Part shown: positions 50,115-59,540 of the stretch, piece by piece | How positions within the stretch are numbered: position 1 is the stretch's first letter | Layout: each line of letters starts with the position of its first letter | NCBI GenBank assembly: GCA_965225735.1 | Contig: CBDDBN010000030.1 | Coordinates: forward strand, 682,001 to 746,000 | Length of the DNA: 64,000 nt | Source of the DNA: Denitrobaculum sp965225735 | GTDB lineage: Bacteria > Pseudomonadota > Alphaproteobacteria > Kiloniellales > Kiloniellaceae | Direction of reading: 5' to 3' | Program-made: the position numbers and the translations under genes | The notes under the pieces: generated by a model | What the model was told of the DNA's origin: nothing | Seen by the model: the letters and a program-made list of their open reading frames with translations, nothing else | Database searches by the model: none

Positions 50115-53033
50115 CTACTTGCCGAACGACATATTGCGCAGTACGGCAAAGGGCGAATCGGGATCGCCCTGCCACTTGGGCTTCCCTGTCTTTTTAGAGC
50201 CGGCTTTTGCTTTTTGTTTACGCGGCTTTTTGCTGCGCTTCGATTTCGCAGAGGAAGGCGCGGCGGCCTCGCCGGAAGCCTGGGCTGCTGCCGCTTTATC
50301 GCCTGACTGCGCTGCGACCGCCTCGTCATCATTGGTCGCAGCTATGGACTCAGCCTTTGCCTTACCGTCATTTTGGCCGTCTTTAGCGCGCCGCGGTTTT
50401 TGATCTGGAGCTTCACTCTTACGCGGTCGCCGAACAAAGACGGGGGCGCCGTCCTCGCCCCGGCTGCGCTGAAAACGGATCGCGGGCAGCAGAACTTCAA
50501 GCGCCGCCGCACTGCAGCGTCCTCGGTTTGTGAGCTCTTCGGAGATGGCGAAAGCGCCTGCCTTTGCCAACTTGTGCGCTTCGTTCGAAACCCGCTCCAG
50601 TGCATCGGCGCGCAGCAGGGCCGCGTCGCCAGCACGATTGCCGAACCGGCGAAAGCCAATGGCCTGAAAAAACCGTCCTGAGCGCTTGTCACTGCGAGGC
50701 AAGAGGCCGTCCGCCGGCAAGCCGAAGGTCTCAGCTCTCGCATCTTTGGTCTCAGTGACCTGGGGTTGATCAGCCTGTGCGTCGGAAGTCTGTGTCTCAG
50801 TAGACTCTGCGACAGTAGCCTGCATCTCCGGAGCCTCAGAGTCCTGGGCAGTTGCTTCGGCAGAAGCCACCTCTCCCTGGCCTTCCTCAGCAGAGGACTT
50901 ATCGGTTGCAAGCAGTTCCGCCATCTCAACACCGGCGAAGGTGGCCCAAAGAACGGCTCTCAGATTGGCCGTCTTGGGATTGAGCAGTGCCGGCATAAAA
51001 ATACTTTCGCGCCCAATCCGCAGGCCAAGCTCCGACAAGGCTTTGCGGTCAGCTTTCGAGAGATCGGCAATCTGCCGGGCGACCACATGGCGCGGCAAAA
51101 GACCCAAAGACTCGATGGTCTGGTACGCGATGCCGCGCGCCGAACCGCTCAGTTCCGCCGCGCTTAGTCCAAACAAGGGTTTGAGTTGAGCGCGCAGATG
51201 ACGATTCAGCCAGGCGATTAACCTTTGACGCAAACGCTCGCGCCCGGGTCCGTCCAGGTAATCGCTGGCTGCAACCTCAACCCCTGGCGTGAGGACGCTG
51301 TCTCCACGGACAATACGCCCCACCGGCGCTCCGCGCCAGGTGAGAGTTCCCTCTCTATCAAGCAGGAAACTGCCGTCGTTATCCTGTTCGAAGCGCAGGA
51401 TGCGTTGGGGTATTTCGCCAGCCAGAACGCGCCGCACTGCAGCCAGCGAGGCCCGTGCGTGATCCGGTTCGATCGTTTCATCCAGGTCGAAGCGGAAACC
51501 GCGTATGCGGCCCAACACCTCGCCCTCTACAACCACTTCACCGCTGGCCACAATTGCCGCCAATGGTTCTTCTCCCTCTTTTCGGCGCGCAAGCACCATA
51601 GCCCGCTTGTCGACGAAGCGCTGCGTCAGGCGATCATGCAGGGCATCGGACAGTCGGTCTTCGATGGCGCGCGCCTTCTGCTGCCAGCCGGCAGCATCTT
51701 CAAGCCAATCGCCGCGGTGCGCAATATAGGTCCAGGTGCGGATATCGGCAATTCTCGATACCAGGGACTCGATATCGCCATCGACCCGGTCTATCCGCTG
51801 GATCTGCGCGGCAACCCAGTCGTCCGGCAGGCGCGCACTGTCCGAAGCCAGATACTTGTAGATCCGGCTCAACAGACGGCTGTGGTGATCCGAAAGGATC
51901 TTTCGGAAATCGGGCACCTGGCAGACGTCCCAGAGCAGCCGCATCGCCGCAGGATTGGTCGCAAGCGCCAAAACCTCCTTGTCCTGGCTCAAACTCATCA
52001 GTGCCGCAAGATCCTCCGAATCCCGAACCCGCAGCATTTCCGCGAGCGGTGGGCGCTGTTGCAGGCTCTTCTGCAACGCTTTCGGACTGCTCATATCGAG
52101 GTCGCGGCTGCGCCAGAAGACATGTTGCAGCATGTCGAACCCGTGGCTCTCCACCACCTCGACCAGCTCTGACGGCAGGGGTCCGGCATCCGCTGTGGTG
52201 CCGAAGGTCCCGTCGTTCATATGCCGTCCTGCGCGCCCGGCGATCTGACCAATCTCCGGTGCGGTCAACCGGCGCGGCACGCGGCCATCGAACTTACGCA
52301 GCTTCGCGAAGGCGACGTGGTCCAAATTGAGATTGAGACCCATGCCGATGGCATCGGTCGCAACGAGATAGTCGACCTCACCCGCCTCAAACATACCGAC
52401 CTGGGCATTGCGCGTGCGCGGGCTGAGCGCGCCCAGCACCACCGCCGTACCGCCGCGTTGACGCCGCAACAGTTCCGCCATGCCGTAAACTTCGGTCGCC
52501 GAGAAAGCGACCACAGCGGAGCGCGGCGGAAGGCGGGTGATCTTCTTTTCGCCGGCATAGGTAAGCTTGGAAAAGCGGGGTCGCTGCTCGAACGAGGCCT
52601 TGGGCACCAGCTTCTTGACCATGGGCTTCATGGTTTCGGCACCCATGAACATGGTCTCGCTGCGTCCGCGCGCATGCAGCAATCGGTCGGTAAAGATGTG
52701 GCCGCGCTCCGCATCCGCACAGAGCTGGATCTCATCGACCGCCAGGAAATCGACGGGCCGATCGACCGGCATGGATTCCACGGTGCAGAGGAAGTAAACC
52801 GCGCCCGGCGGCACGATTTTCTCTTCGCCGGTCACCAGGGCCACCTTAGCGGCCCCTTTGATTTTGACCACCCGGTCGTAGTTCTCGCGCGCCAGCAGGC
52901 GTAGCGGAAAACCGATCATGCCAGAGTGATGGCCGAGCATGCGCTCGATCGCGAGATAGGTTTTACCGGTGTTGGTCGGGCCAAGAACGGCGACGATCCG
53001 ATTGTCGGACCGGCTATCGAACTGATGAAACAT
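50115..53033 (-). CDS. SUPV3L1-like RNA helicase with low-complexity tail
   Basis: A 972-residue DExH helicase like mitochondrial Suv3. GPTNTGKT (Walker A, 18-25) and DEIQ (100-103) are present, with the helicase C domain to about residue 350 and the Suv3 C-terminal region after it. Residues from about 720 on are low-complexity Ala/Glu/Lys/Ser-rich with a basic end (SAKSKRSKKPRKQKAKAGSK). It probably unwinds RNA for decay. Conserved with the S4 gene in alphaproteobacteria. Confidence 0.9.
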   Translation of the reverse strand: MFHQFDSRSDNRIVAVLGPTNTGKTYLAIERMLGHHSGMIGFPLRLLARENYDRVVKIKGAAKVALVTGEEKIVPPGAVYFLCTVESMPVDRPVDFLAVDEIQLCADAERGHIFTDRLLHARGRSETMFMGAETMKPMVKKLVPKASFEQRPRFSKLTYAGEKKITRLPPRSAVVAFSATEVYGMAELLRRQRGGTAVVLGALSPRTRNAQVGMFEAGEVDYLVATDAIGMGLNLNLDHVAFAKLRKFDGRVPRRLTAPEIGQIAGRAGRHMNDGTFGTTADAGPLPSELVEVVESHGFDMLQHVFWRSRDLDMSSPKALQKSLQQRPPLAEMLRVRDSEDLAALMSLSQDKEVLALATNPAAMRLLWDVCQVPDFRKILSDHHSRLLSRIYKYLASDSARLPDDWVAAQIQRIDRVDGDIESLVSRIADIRTWTYIAHRGDWLEDAAGWQQKARAIEDRLSDALHDRLTQRFVDKRAMVLARRKEGEEPLAAIVASGEVVVEGEVLGRIRGFRFDLDETIEPDHARASLAAVRRVLAGEIPQRILRFEQDNDGSFLLDREGTLTWRGAPVGRIVRGDSVLTPGVEVAASDYLDGPGRERLRQRLIAWLNRHLRAQLKPLFGLSAAELSGSARGIAYQTIESLGLLPRHVVARQIADLSKADRKALSELGLRIGRESIFMPALLNPKTANLRAVLWATFAGVEMAELLATDKSSAEEGQGEVASAEATAQDSEAPEMQATVAESTETQTSDAQADQPQVTETKDARAETFGLPADGLLPRSDKRSGRFFQAIGFRRFGNRAGDAALLRADALERVSNEAHKLAKAGAFAISEELTNRGRCSAAALEVLLPAIRFQRSRGEDGAPVFVRRPRKSEAPDQKPRRAKDGQNDGKAKAESIAATNDDEAVAAQSGDKAAAAQASGEAAAPSSAKSKRSKKPRKQKAKAGSKKTGKPKWQGDPDSPFAVLRNMSFGK

Positions 53034-53107
53034 GGTCAGAAGATCGTTGTCTCGCGGCTGCTATGCAAGTGAGATATAGACGCTCAGCGCCATTTTACGC
53101 AGCAATT

Positions 53108-53929
53108 TCAGTTTTCTGGTTCCCCTTCAATCAAGGGAACGAAGGCAACCGGCAGCAAACGCTTGTGATCGCAGGCCCCGTCTTGGTCTTTCGTGATGAG
53201 GCAGAGGTCGGTCTCGGGGCCGTCGGACAGCCATCGGGCCAGTTTGAATACGCCGTCTCTGAGGTCGCCGCCGTCCGATGCCACCTCCTCCGGCACCACC
53301 AGGCGACCGCCCGGCACCAGCTGTTTTGCGAGCTCGGCAACCACAGCAGGGTTGGTGGTCGCGGTCACGACGATTGCGTCAAAGGGTGCCTGCTCCGGCC
53401 AACCTTTGGCGCCATCGCCAATCCTGAACTGAATGACCTCGCCGTAACCGAGCTCTATCAAACGTTTCTCCGCCGAAGCGGCCAGTTCCGATATGCGCTC
53501 GATGGAAAAGACCTTTGCTCCCAGCTCAGCGAGCACCGCCGACTGGTAACCGCATCCTGTGCCGATTTCGAGAACGCGTTCGCCGGACCTAATCGCCGCC
53601 AGCTCGCTCATGACAGCAACGATGAAGGGCTGCGATATGGTCTGTCCATGACCGATCCTCAAGGGTCGGTTGGCATAGGCCAGATCCTGACTCTTCTCGG
53701 GTATGAAACGATGGCGCGGCACCCGCTCCATCGCCGCCATGACCTTTGGGTCGAGCGACGGCTTGCCCAGCCAGTCCGCCGTGGTCGCCGCATCGGCCTC
53801 CACCGCCCTGACCATCGCCCGGCGTTCGTCGGCCCGCTCTTGTCCGGTCACTTCCAGCTCTTGACCCTCCGGCGGTATCCACAGGACTTGCAACCGCCGG
53901 GCATTACGACATATGAAACCGTTAGTCAC
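53108..53929 (-). CDS. pcm: Protein-L-isoaspartate O-methyltransferase
   Basis: A 273-residue (or 235-residue) PCMT that repairs isoaspartyl residues. VPRHRFIPE, GHGQTISQPFIVAVMSELA and VLEIGTGCGYQSAVLAELGA are present. GTG 53929 is used; ATG 53815, which starts MVRAVEAD, is the usual family start and may be the real one. Divergent from htpG. Confidence 0.9.
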   Translation of the reverse strand: MTNGFICRNARRLQVLWIPPEGQELEVTGQERADERRAMVRAVEADAATTADWLGKPSLDPKVMAAMERVPRHRFIPEKSQDLAYANRPLRIGHGQTISQPFIVAVMSELAAIRSGERVLEIGTGCGYQSAVLAELGAKVFSIERISELAASAEKRLIELGYGEVIQFRIGDGAKGWPEQAPFDAIVVTATTNPAVVAELAKQLVPGGRLVVPEEVASDGGDLRDGVFKLARWLSDGPETDLCLITKDQDGACDHKRLLPVAFVPLIEGEPEN

Positions 53930-53979
53930 AACAACCTGTCGTGACCTGTGCGGTTTGGAACATCATTGGAACAAGGTTT

Positions 53980-55854
53980 ATGTCTGAAGAGAAGCTGAGC
54001 TTTCAGGCCGAAGTTTCGCGGCTTTTGGATATCGTCGCCCACTCTCTCTACTCCAACAAAGAGATCTTTCTGAGAGAACTGATTTCCAATGCCTCGGACG
54101 CCTGCGACCGTCTGCGCTATGCGGCTTTGACGCAGCCTGAGCTCACGGCAGACGATCCGGACTTCAAAATCGATCTGAGCCTCGACAAGAGCGCCAGAAC
54201 CTTGACCATCGCCGACAACGGTGTCGGCATGAACCGCGAGGATCTGGTCGAGAATCTTGGAACCATCGCGCGATCCGGCACAGCCGCCTTTATGCAGCAG
54301 CTCGACAGCAAACAGGACGGGGCGAATTTGATCGGCCAGTTCGGTGTGGGCTTTTACTCCGCCTACATGGTGGCCGATAAAGTTTCGGTCGCCAGCCGTA
54401 AGGCCGGGGAAGACCAGGGCTGGTCCTGGGAGTCCGATGGACGTGGTGAGTTCACCATCAGCGAAAGCGACGATGCGCCAAAGCGCGGCACACGGATCAC
54501 GCTGCACCTGAAAGAAGACCAGCAGGAGTTCGTCGATCCCATGCGCCTGCGCGGGATCGTTAAAACCTACTCCGACCATATCCCTCTGCCCATCTCGCTC
54601 GCCGAAGACGACAAGGACGCAGAGACTCTCAATACCGCATCGGCTATCTGGACGCGATCGAAGTCGGAGATCACCGACGAACAGTACACAGAGTTCTACC
54701 ATCACGTCGCCCATGCCTTCGACGAACCTTGGGAGCGCATGCACTTCAAAGCCGAAGGCATGATCGAGTACACGGGCCTGCTGTTCATACCGGCCAACAA
54801 GCCCTTCGATCTGTTTCATCCGGACCGAAAACACGGGGTAAAACTCTACGTGCGCCGGGTCTTCATCACCGACGACTGCGCCGAGCTGATCCCGCCTTAC
54901 CTGAGGTTCCTGCGCGGTGTGATCGATACGGAAGACCTGCCGCTGAACATCAGCCGTGAGATGCTGCAGCACAATCCGCTGCTCAAGAAAATCCGCAACG
55001 GCGTCGCCAAACGGGTGATCTCGGAGCTGACCAAGAAAGCAGATAAGGACAGCGAAGCTTTCGGGAAATTCTGGACCGACTTCGGCGCGGTGCTGAAGGA
55101 AGGGATCTATGAAGACGACGGTCAGCGCGACGCCCTGCTCAAGCTGGCGCGTTTCCGCTCGACCACCGCGGAAAATCCCACAACTCTTGCAGACTACGTC
55201 AGCCGCATGAAGGAAGGTCAGGACGCGATTTACTACATCAGCGGCGAAGACGCAGAAAACATCAAACGCAGCCCACAACTCGAAGGCTTCGCAGCCAAGG
55301 GCGTCGAAGTACTGCTGTTCAGCGATCCGGTTGACGAATTCTGGATCACCTCGGTTCCGACCTTTGAGGATAAGCCCTTCAAGTCGGTCACCCGCGGCGG
55401 GGCGGATCTGGGCAAGATCGGCGGCGAGGAAAAACAGGACGAGGACGAAAGCGAGGAGAAGAAGACCGGGGACAGCAACATCGATTCCCTGATCGCCTTC
55501 GTGAAACTCTCGCTCAAGGACCAGGTCAAGGATGTCCGCGCCTCAGAACGCCTGACCGAGAGCGCCGTCTGTCTGGTCGCTGATGAAGGCGACATCGATA
55601 TCAATCTGGAGCGCATTCTGAAGCAGCACAAGCAGCTGGACACCAGCGCCAAGCGCGTGCTCGAGATCAATCCGAAGCACTCCCTAGTCAAAGCCTTGTC
55701 CAACCGCATCGGCGAAGACGGCGCCGGCACTGAACTGGAAGATGTCGCCGGTTTGCTTCTGGACCAGGCCCGCATCCTGGAAGGCGAAAGCCTCCCCGAC
55801 CCGGTGGCCTTTGCCCGTCGTCTTTCCAACCTGGTGGAAAAAGGCCTGACCTGA
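53980..55854 (+). CDS. htpG: Chaperone HtpG (Hsp90)
   Basis: A 624-residue Hsp90. ATP site: FLRELISNASDACDRLRY, IADNGVGMNREDL and GQFGVGFYSAYMVADKV; middle domain with VDTEDLPLNISREML-like VIDTEDLPLNISREML; C-terminal dimer domain to the end. ATG 53980 follows AAGG. Confidence 0.96.
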   Translation: MSEEKLSFQAEVSRLLDIVAHSLYSNKEIFLRELISNASDACDRLRYAALTQPELTADDPDFKIDLSLDKSARTLTIADNGVGMNREDLVENLGTIARSGTAAFMQQLDSKQDGANLIGQFGVGFYSAYMVADKVSVASRKAGEDQGWSWESDGRGEFTISESDDAPKRGTRITLHLKEDQQEFVDPMRLRGIVKTYSDHIPLPISLAEDDKDAETLNTASAIWTRSKSEITDEQYTEFYHHVAHAFDEPWERMHFKAEGMIEYTGLLFIPANKPFDLFHPDRKHGVKLYVRRVFITDDCAELIPPYLRFLRGVIDTEDLPLNISREMLQHNPLLKKIRNGVAKRVISELTKKADKDSEAFGKFWTDFGAVLKEGIYEDDGQRDALLKLARFRSTTAENPTTLADYVSRMKEGQDAIYYISGEDAENIKRSPQLEGFAAKGVEVLLFSDPVDEFWITSVPTFEDKPFKSVTRGGADLGKIGGEEKQDEDESEEKKTGDSNIDSLIAFVKLSLKDQVKDVRASERLTESAVCLVADEGDIDINLERILKQHKQLDTSAKRVLEINPKHSLVKALSNRIGEDGAGTELEDVAGLLLDQARILEGESLPDPVAFARRLSNLVEKGLT

Positions 55855-56287
55855 AGGTCATTTGCCGGTCGGCCTGCACCGGCCGGCGGCTATTCCGGCA
55901 TCTCCGTGCACGAGCCTGGCGTTGAGGCCTCAACGCCTGGGCTTTCTCCAAACCTGCTTGAGATAAAACTCTCTTGCGATGCACGGCGCTTTTAACACCA
56001 ACTACCTTAAAGAGAAGCCGTAACCAACAGGCTATTTCCTTGCCGAACCCCAAGTTGAGCAGCCTGTCAACAAACGCCCATGCGGTCCAGCGGGCGGTGA
56101 ATTTCATGCTAGAACACAGGAAACATTAATAGTTGTGTCAAAAAAAATTAATCGCGTTTAACGGAATATCGTGATTGACAATTCTCTAATTCACCCGCTA
56201 TTCGAATAGAACAACTACCTTTGGTGGTTATAATAAAAATAAGCCGACGTACCACAGTTCATCCTTGATTCAACTTGGAGTATTGCT
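55855..56287. other. Intergenic region between htpG and the FG-GAP gene
   Basis: 433 bp. A 9-bp stem with one G-U pair (55864-55887), 10 bp after the htpG stop, is a likely terminator. The right half is AT-rich with TTGACA at 56175-56180 (TATTCG 18 bp later) and TATAAT at 56229-56234, possible promoters of the next gene. Confidence 0.45.
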
Positions 56288-58279
56288 GTGACTTCCCCCA
56301 CCGTTATCGACTTAAGCAGCTTGGGTGCCACAGAAGGCTTCGTCATCCAGGGTGATACGGCTGGCGATCTAGCCGGGATCAGCGTCTCCTCGGCCGGTGA
56401 CATCAACGGCGATGGCTTCGACGATGTGATCGTCGGTGCGGACCAGGGCGACGATGGTGGCCCGGGCGCCGGCGAGGCCTACGTGGTCTTCGGCAAGGCC
56501 AGCGGCTTCGGCACGGTCGATCTGACCAATCTTGCATCTTCCGATGGCTTTATCATCCAAGGCGCAGAACGCGATGTCGAGGCCGGGCAGAGTGTCGCCT
56601 CGCTCGGCGACGTTAACGGCGACGGTTTTGCCGACATCATCGTCGGCGCCGCGGGCGGCGCCAACAAAGGCGACTTCCCAGGCAACGCCCATGTCATCTT
56701 CGGCAAGGCTTCGGGTTTTAGTACGATCGATCTGGCGAACCTGTCGGCAACTGACGGCTTCACAATCAGCGGCGATGCCATCACAGACCGCTTCGGTTCA
56801 GCCGTCTCATCGGCCGGTGATGTCAACGGCGACGGCTTCGACGATATCATTGTCGGTGCGTCGGGTGGCGATGACGGCGGCTACAACGCTGGAGAGGCCT
56901 ATGTCATCTTCGGCAGGGCCAGTGGCTTCGACAACGTGGATCTTTCCAACCTGTCTTCAGCGGACGGCTTCATTATTCAGGGCGACGCCGCGAACGATGC
57001 TGCCGGCAGAAGCGTTTCCTCGGCAGGCGATGTCAACGGCGACGGCTTCGATGATGTAATCGTCGGCGCCGTTGGTGGCGACGACGGCGGCAATTATGCA
57101 GGCGAAGCCTACGTGGTCTTCGGCAAGGCAAGTGGGTTCGGCACCATCGACCTTTCAAGTCTCGCTCCGGCGGACGGCTTCATCATTCAGGGTGACGCAG
57201 CGGTCGATCTGCTTGGTCAAAGCGTTTCGAGTGCCGGAGACGTGAACGGCGACGGCTTCGACGACCTGATCGTCGGTGCTTATGGCGGCGACGACGGCGG
57301 TAGCGGCGCGGGAGAGGCCTATGTTGTCTTCGGCAAAGCCAGCGGCTTCGGCACGGTCGATCTTTCCAGCCTGGCACCGGCAGATGGCTTTATCATTCAG
57401 GGTGACATGGCCTGGGACAGTGCCGGCAGCAGTGTTTCCTCGGCAGGTGATGTCAATGGCGACGGGTTCGACGATCTGATCGTCGGCGCGCCCTCGGGTG
57501 ACGATGGCGGTAGCGGCGCGGGTGAAGCCTATGTTGTCTTCGGCAAAGCCTCCGGCTTCAGCACGATCGATCTGTCCAATCTGGCACCCGCGGATGGTTT
57601 CATCATCCAAGGGGACGAAGCAGGCGACCGGGCAGGCGCCAGCGTTTCCTCGGCAGGTGACCTCAACGGCGACGGATTCGACGATCTGATCGTCGGCGCC
57701 CCGAACGGCGCTGATGGCGGTTCCTTTGCCGGAGAAGCATATGTGGTCTTCGGTGGCGCGTTCGGCAGCAGCGGCACAGCGGTCAACACCACTGGCACGT
57801 CCGCCGCGGAAATCCTGATCGGCGGTCTGGGTGCCGACAGCCTGGCGGGCGGAGGCGGTGCGGATGTGATACGCGCCGGCGCAGGCGATGACCTGCTATC
57901 GATCGGCGACACATCGTTCGAACGTATCGATGGCGGAAACGGTTTGGACACTCTCGTCTTTGACGGCGGAGGAATTGACCTGGATTTCACGCTCATCGAC
58001 AGCTCGTCGAAGGTGACCGGAATCGAAGCGATCGATCTGACCGGCAGCGGTGACAACAGTGTCGCGCTCGGCATTCAGGACCTCTTGCAGCTTTCCGATG
58101 AAACAAGCGACCTCCTGGCCTTCGGCAACAGCGGGGACACGGTCACATTGACAGGCGATTTTGCGTCCGCAAGCACAGAAGTCTTCGAGGGTACGACCTA
58201 CGATGTTTATGCATCCGCATCGACAGAGGCGCGACTGCTCGCAGACAGCGACATCACCGTTGTCTTAGATACTGTCTAA
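56288..58279 (+). CDS. Seven-bladed FG-GAP propeller protein with RTX-like tail
   Basis: A 663-residue protein with seven tandem 70-residue FG-GAP repeats (residues 17-506), each with the Ca-binding GDVNGDGFDD loop, AYVVFGKASGF and DLSSLAPADGF. This forms an integrin-alpha-like beta-propeller. Residues 510-545 hold RTX-type glycine repeats (GGLGADSLAGGGGADVIRAG); the end ADSDITVVLDTV resembles a type I secretion signal. There is no Sec signal. Secretion by a type I system is likely, but none is in the window. GTG 56288 has TTGGAG upstream. Confidence 0.85.
   Translation: MTSPTVIDLSSLGATEGFVIQGDTAGDLAGISVSSAGDINGDGFDDVIVGADQGDDGGPGAGEAYVVFGKASGFGTVDLTNLASSDGFIIQGAERDVEAGQSVASLGDVNGDGFADIIVGAAGGANKGDFPGNAHVIFGKASGFSTIDLANLSATDGFTISGDAITDRFGSAVSSAGDVNGDGFDDIIVGASGGDDGGYNAGEAYVIFGRASGFDNVDLSNLSSADGFIIQGDAANDAAGRSVSSAGDVNGDGFDDVIVGAVGGDDGGNYAGEAYVVFGKASGFGTIDLSSLAPADGFIIQGDAAVDLLGQSVSSAGDVNGDGFDDLIVGAYGGDDGGSGAGEAYVVFGKASGFGTVDLSSLAPADGFIIQGDMAWDSAGSSVSSAGDVNGDGFDDLIVGAPSGDDGGSGAGEAYVVFGKASGFSTIDLSNLAPADGFIIQGDEAGDRAGASVSSAGDLNGDGFDDLIVGAPNGADGGSFAGEAYVVFGGAFGSSGTAVNTTGTSAAEILIGGLGADSLAGGGGADVIRAGAGDDLLSIGDTSFERIDGGNGLDTLVFDGGGIDLDFTLIDSSSKVTGIEAIDLTGSGDNSVALGIQDLLQLSDETSDLLAFGNSGDTVTLTGDFASASTEVFEGTTYDVYASASTEARLLADSDITVVLDTV
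56336..57795 (+). repeat. Seven in-frame 210-bp tandem repeats
   Basis: The FG-GAP units are exactly 210 bp apart (starts 56336, 56546, 56756, ... 57596). Units 4 to 7 are most alike at DNA level, so slippage or recombination could change the number of units. Confidence 0.8.
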
Positions 58280-58292
58280 GATTCAAATCGAA

Positions 58293-59384
58293 ATGGATCA
58301 CGCCAGTCCGGACAACCTGCTTTCTGAGAAGACGGTCTCGCCCAATAAGGTCGAACTGACCCCATCGCGGCAGTTTCCTAGCTGGCTTGCCGAACAAAAA
58401 AGCAGTCTTGCTTTTACGACCTATCAGGCTGGCAAACTCTTTCTCGTTGGTTTGCAGCCTAATGGTCGTCTGTCGATTTTCGAACGCAGTTTCGATCGTT
58501 GCATGGGCCTTTACAGCGACGAGGCGGGCCTATGGATGAGCACGCTATACCAGCTCTGGCGATTTCAAAACCTCGCACAGCCGGGTCAGACAACGAACGG
58601 CTACGACCGCATCTACCTACCACAACGGGCCTATACGACGGGTGATCTAGACATCCATGATGTCGCGGTCGATAGCAGTGGACGTGTGGTCTTCGTGAAC
58701 ACGCTTTTCAGCTGTCTGGCGACTGTCAGCGATCGGCACAGCTTCGTTCCTTTATGGCAACCGCCTTTTGTGAGCAAACTGGCGGCTGAAGACCGCTGCC
58801 ACCTGAACGGCCTGGCCTTTGAAGGCGGACGAATCCGCTACGTAACGGCTGTGAGTCAGACCGACGTCGCCGACGGCTGGCGCGACCACCGCAGAGATGG
58901 CGGTTGCGTTATCGACGTCACAAGCGGTGAGGTCGTGACATCAGGCTTGTCCATGCCGCATTCACCCCGAGCGCATAACGGCCGGCTTTGGCTGTTGGAC
59001 TCTGGGACTGGCCATTTCGGCTTCATCGATCCGCAGAATGGCCGTTTCGAGCAGGTGGCTTTCTGCTCAGGATATCTCCGCGGGCTGAGCTTTTTAGGAA
59101 ACTTCGCGATCGTGGGACTTTCCAAACCACGCGGAAATCGTACGTTCAGCGGACTGCCTCTCGAAGAAAACCTCGCAAAGGTGAAAAGTGAGGCGCGGTG
59201 CGGACTGATGGTCATCGATCTGAATAGCGGCGACATCGTTCATTGGCTGCGAATCGATGGTGTCGTTGAAGAGCTCTATGACGTCGTGACGCTGCCAGGA
59301 GCGATACGCCCGATGGCCCTGGGGTTCAAGACCGACGAAATCCGCAGAGTGATTCATGTGGGAGAACAAGGTGCCCTGCAATAG
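58293..59384 (+). CDS. TIGR03032 family protein
   Basis: A 363-residue protein of the TIGR03032 (DUF4915-like) family: SLAFTTYQAGKLFLVGL, HDVAVDSSGRVVFVNTLFS, CHLNGLAFEGGRIRYVTAVS, MPHSPRAHNGRLWLLDSGTG and GLSFLGNFAIVGLSKPR. No signal peptide. Likely another beta-propeller-type fold. It lies 13 bp after the FG-GAP gene and is probably in one operon with it. Confidence 0.85.
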   Translation: MDHASPDNLLSEKTVSPNKVELTPSRQFPSWLAEQKSSLAFTTYQAGKLFLVGLQPNGRLSIFERSFDRCMGLYSDEAGLWMSTLYQLWRFQNLAQPGQTTNGYDRIYLPQRAYTTGDLDIHDVAVDSSGRVVFVNTLFSCLATVSDRHSFVPLWQPPFVSKLAAEDRCHLNGLAFEGGRIRYVTAVSQTDVADGWRDHRRDGGCVIDVTSGEVVTSGLSMPHSPRAHNGRLWLLDSGTGHFGFIDPQNGRFEQVAFCSGYLRGLSFLGNFAIVGLSKPRGNRTFSGLPLEENLAKVKSEARCGLMVIDLNSGDIVHWLRIDGVVEELYDVVTLPGAIRPMALGFKTDEIRRVIHVGEQGALQ

Positions 59385-59476
59385 TCCTTGTTTCAAAGCT
59401 CGGCCCGTCACAACAAACTGCAAAGCCTGATTCGCGGTATTGCGACTGAGTCAGTCGTGAGGCTCAGCGGTGCTAC

Positions 59477-59510
59477 AAAAAAAACCGGGAGAGGTTTTCA
59501 CTTCTCCCGG
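59477..59510 (-). terminator. Rho-independent terminator of the DUF1223 gene
   Basis: CCGGGAGA/TCTCCCGG stem with a 10-base loop, followed on the minus strand by eight T. It lies 30 bp after the stop of the DUF1223 gene. Confidence 0.8.
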
Positions 59511-59540
59511 CGAGATTCCACAACCTAACCAAATCGGTTC

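Noticed and set aside
53926..55278. 450-residue minus-strand open frame
   Set aside because: Antisense of htpG, which has full Hsp90 motifs.
56336..57795. Regular repeats as a CRISPR array
   Set aside because: The 210-bp units are coding, in frame and without spacers; they are FG-GAP blades.
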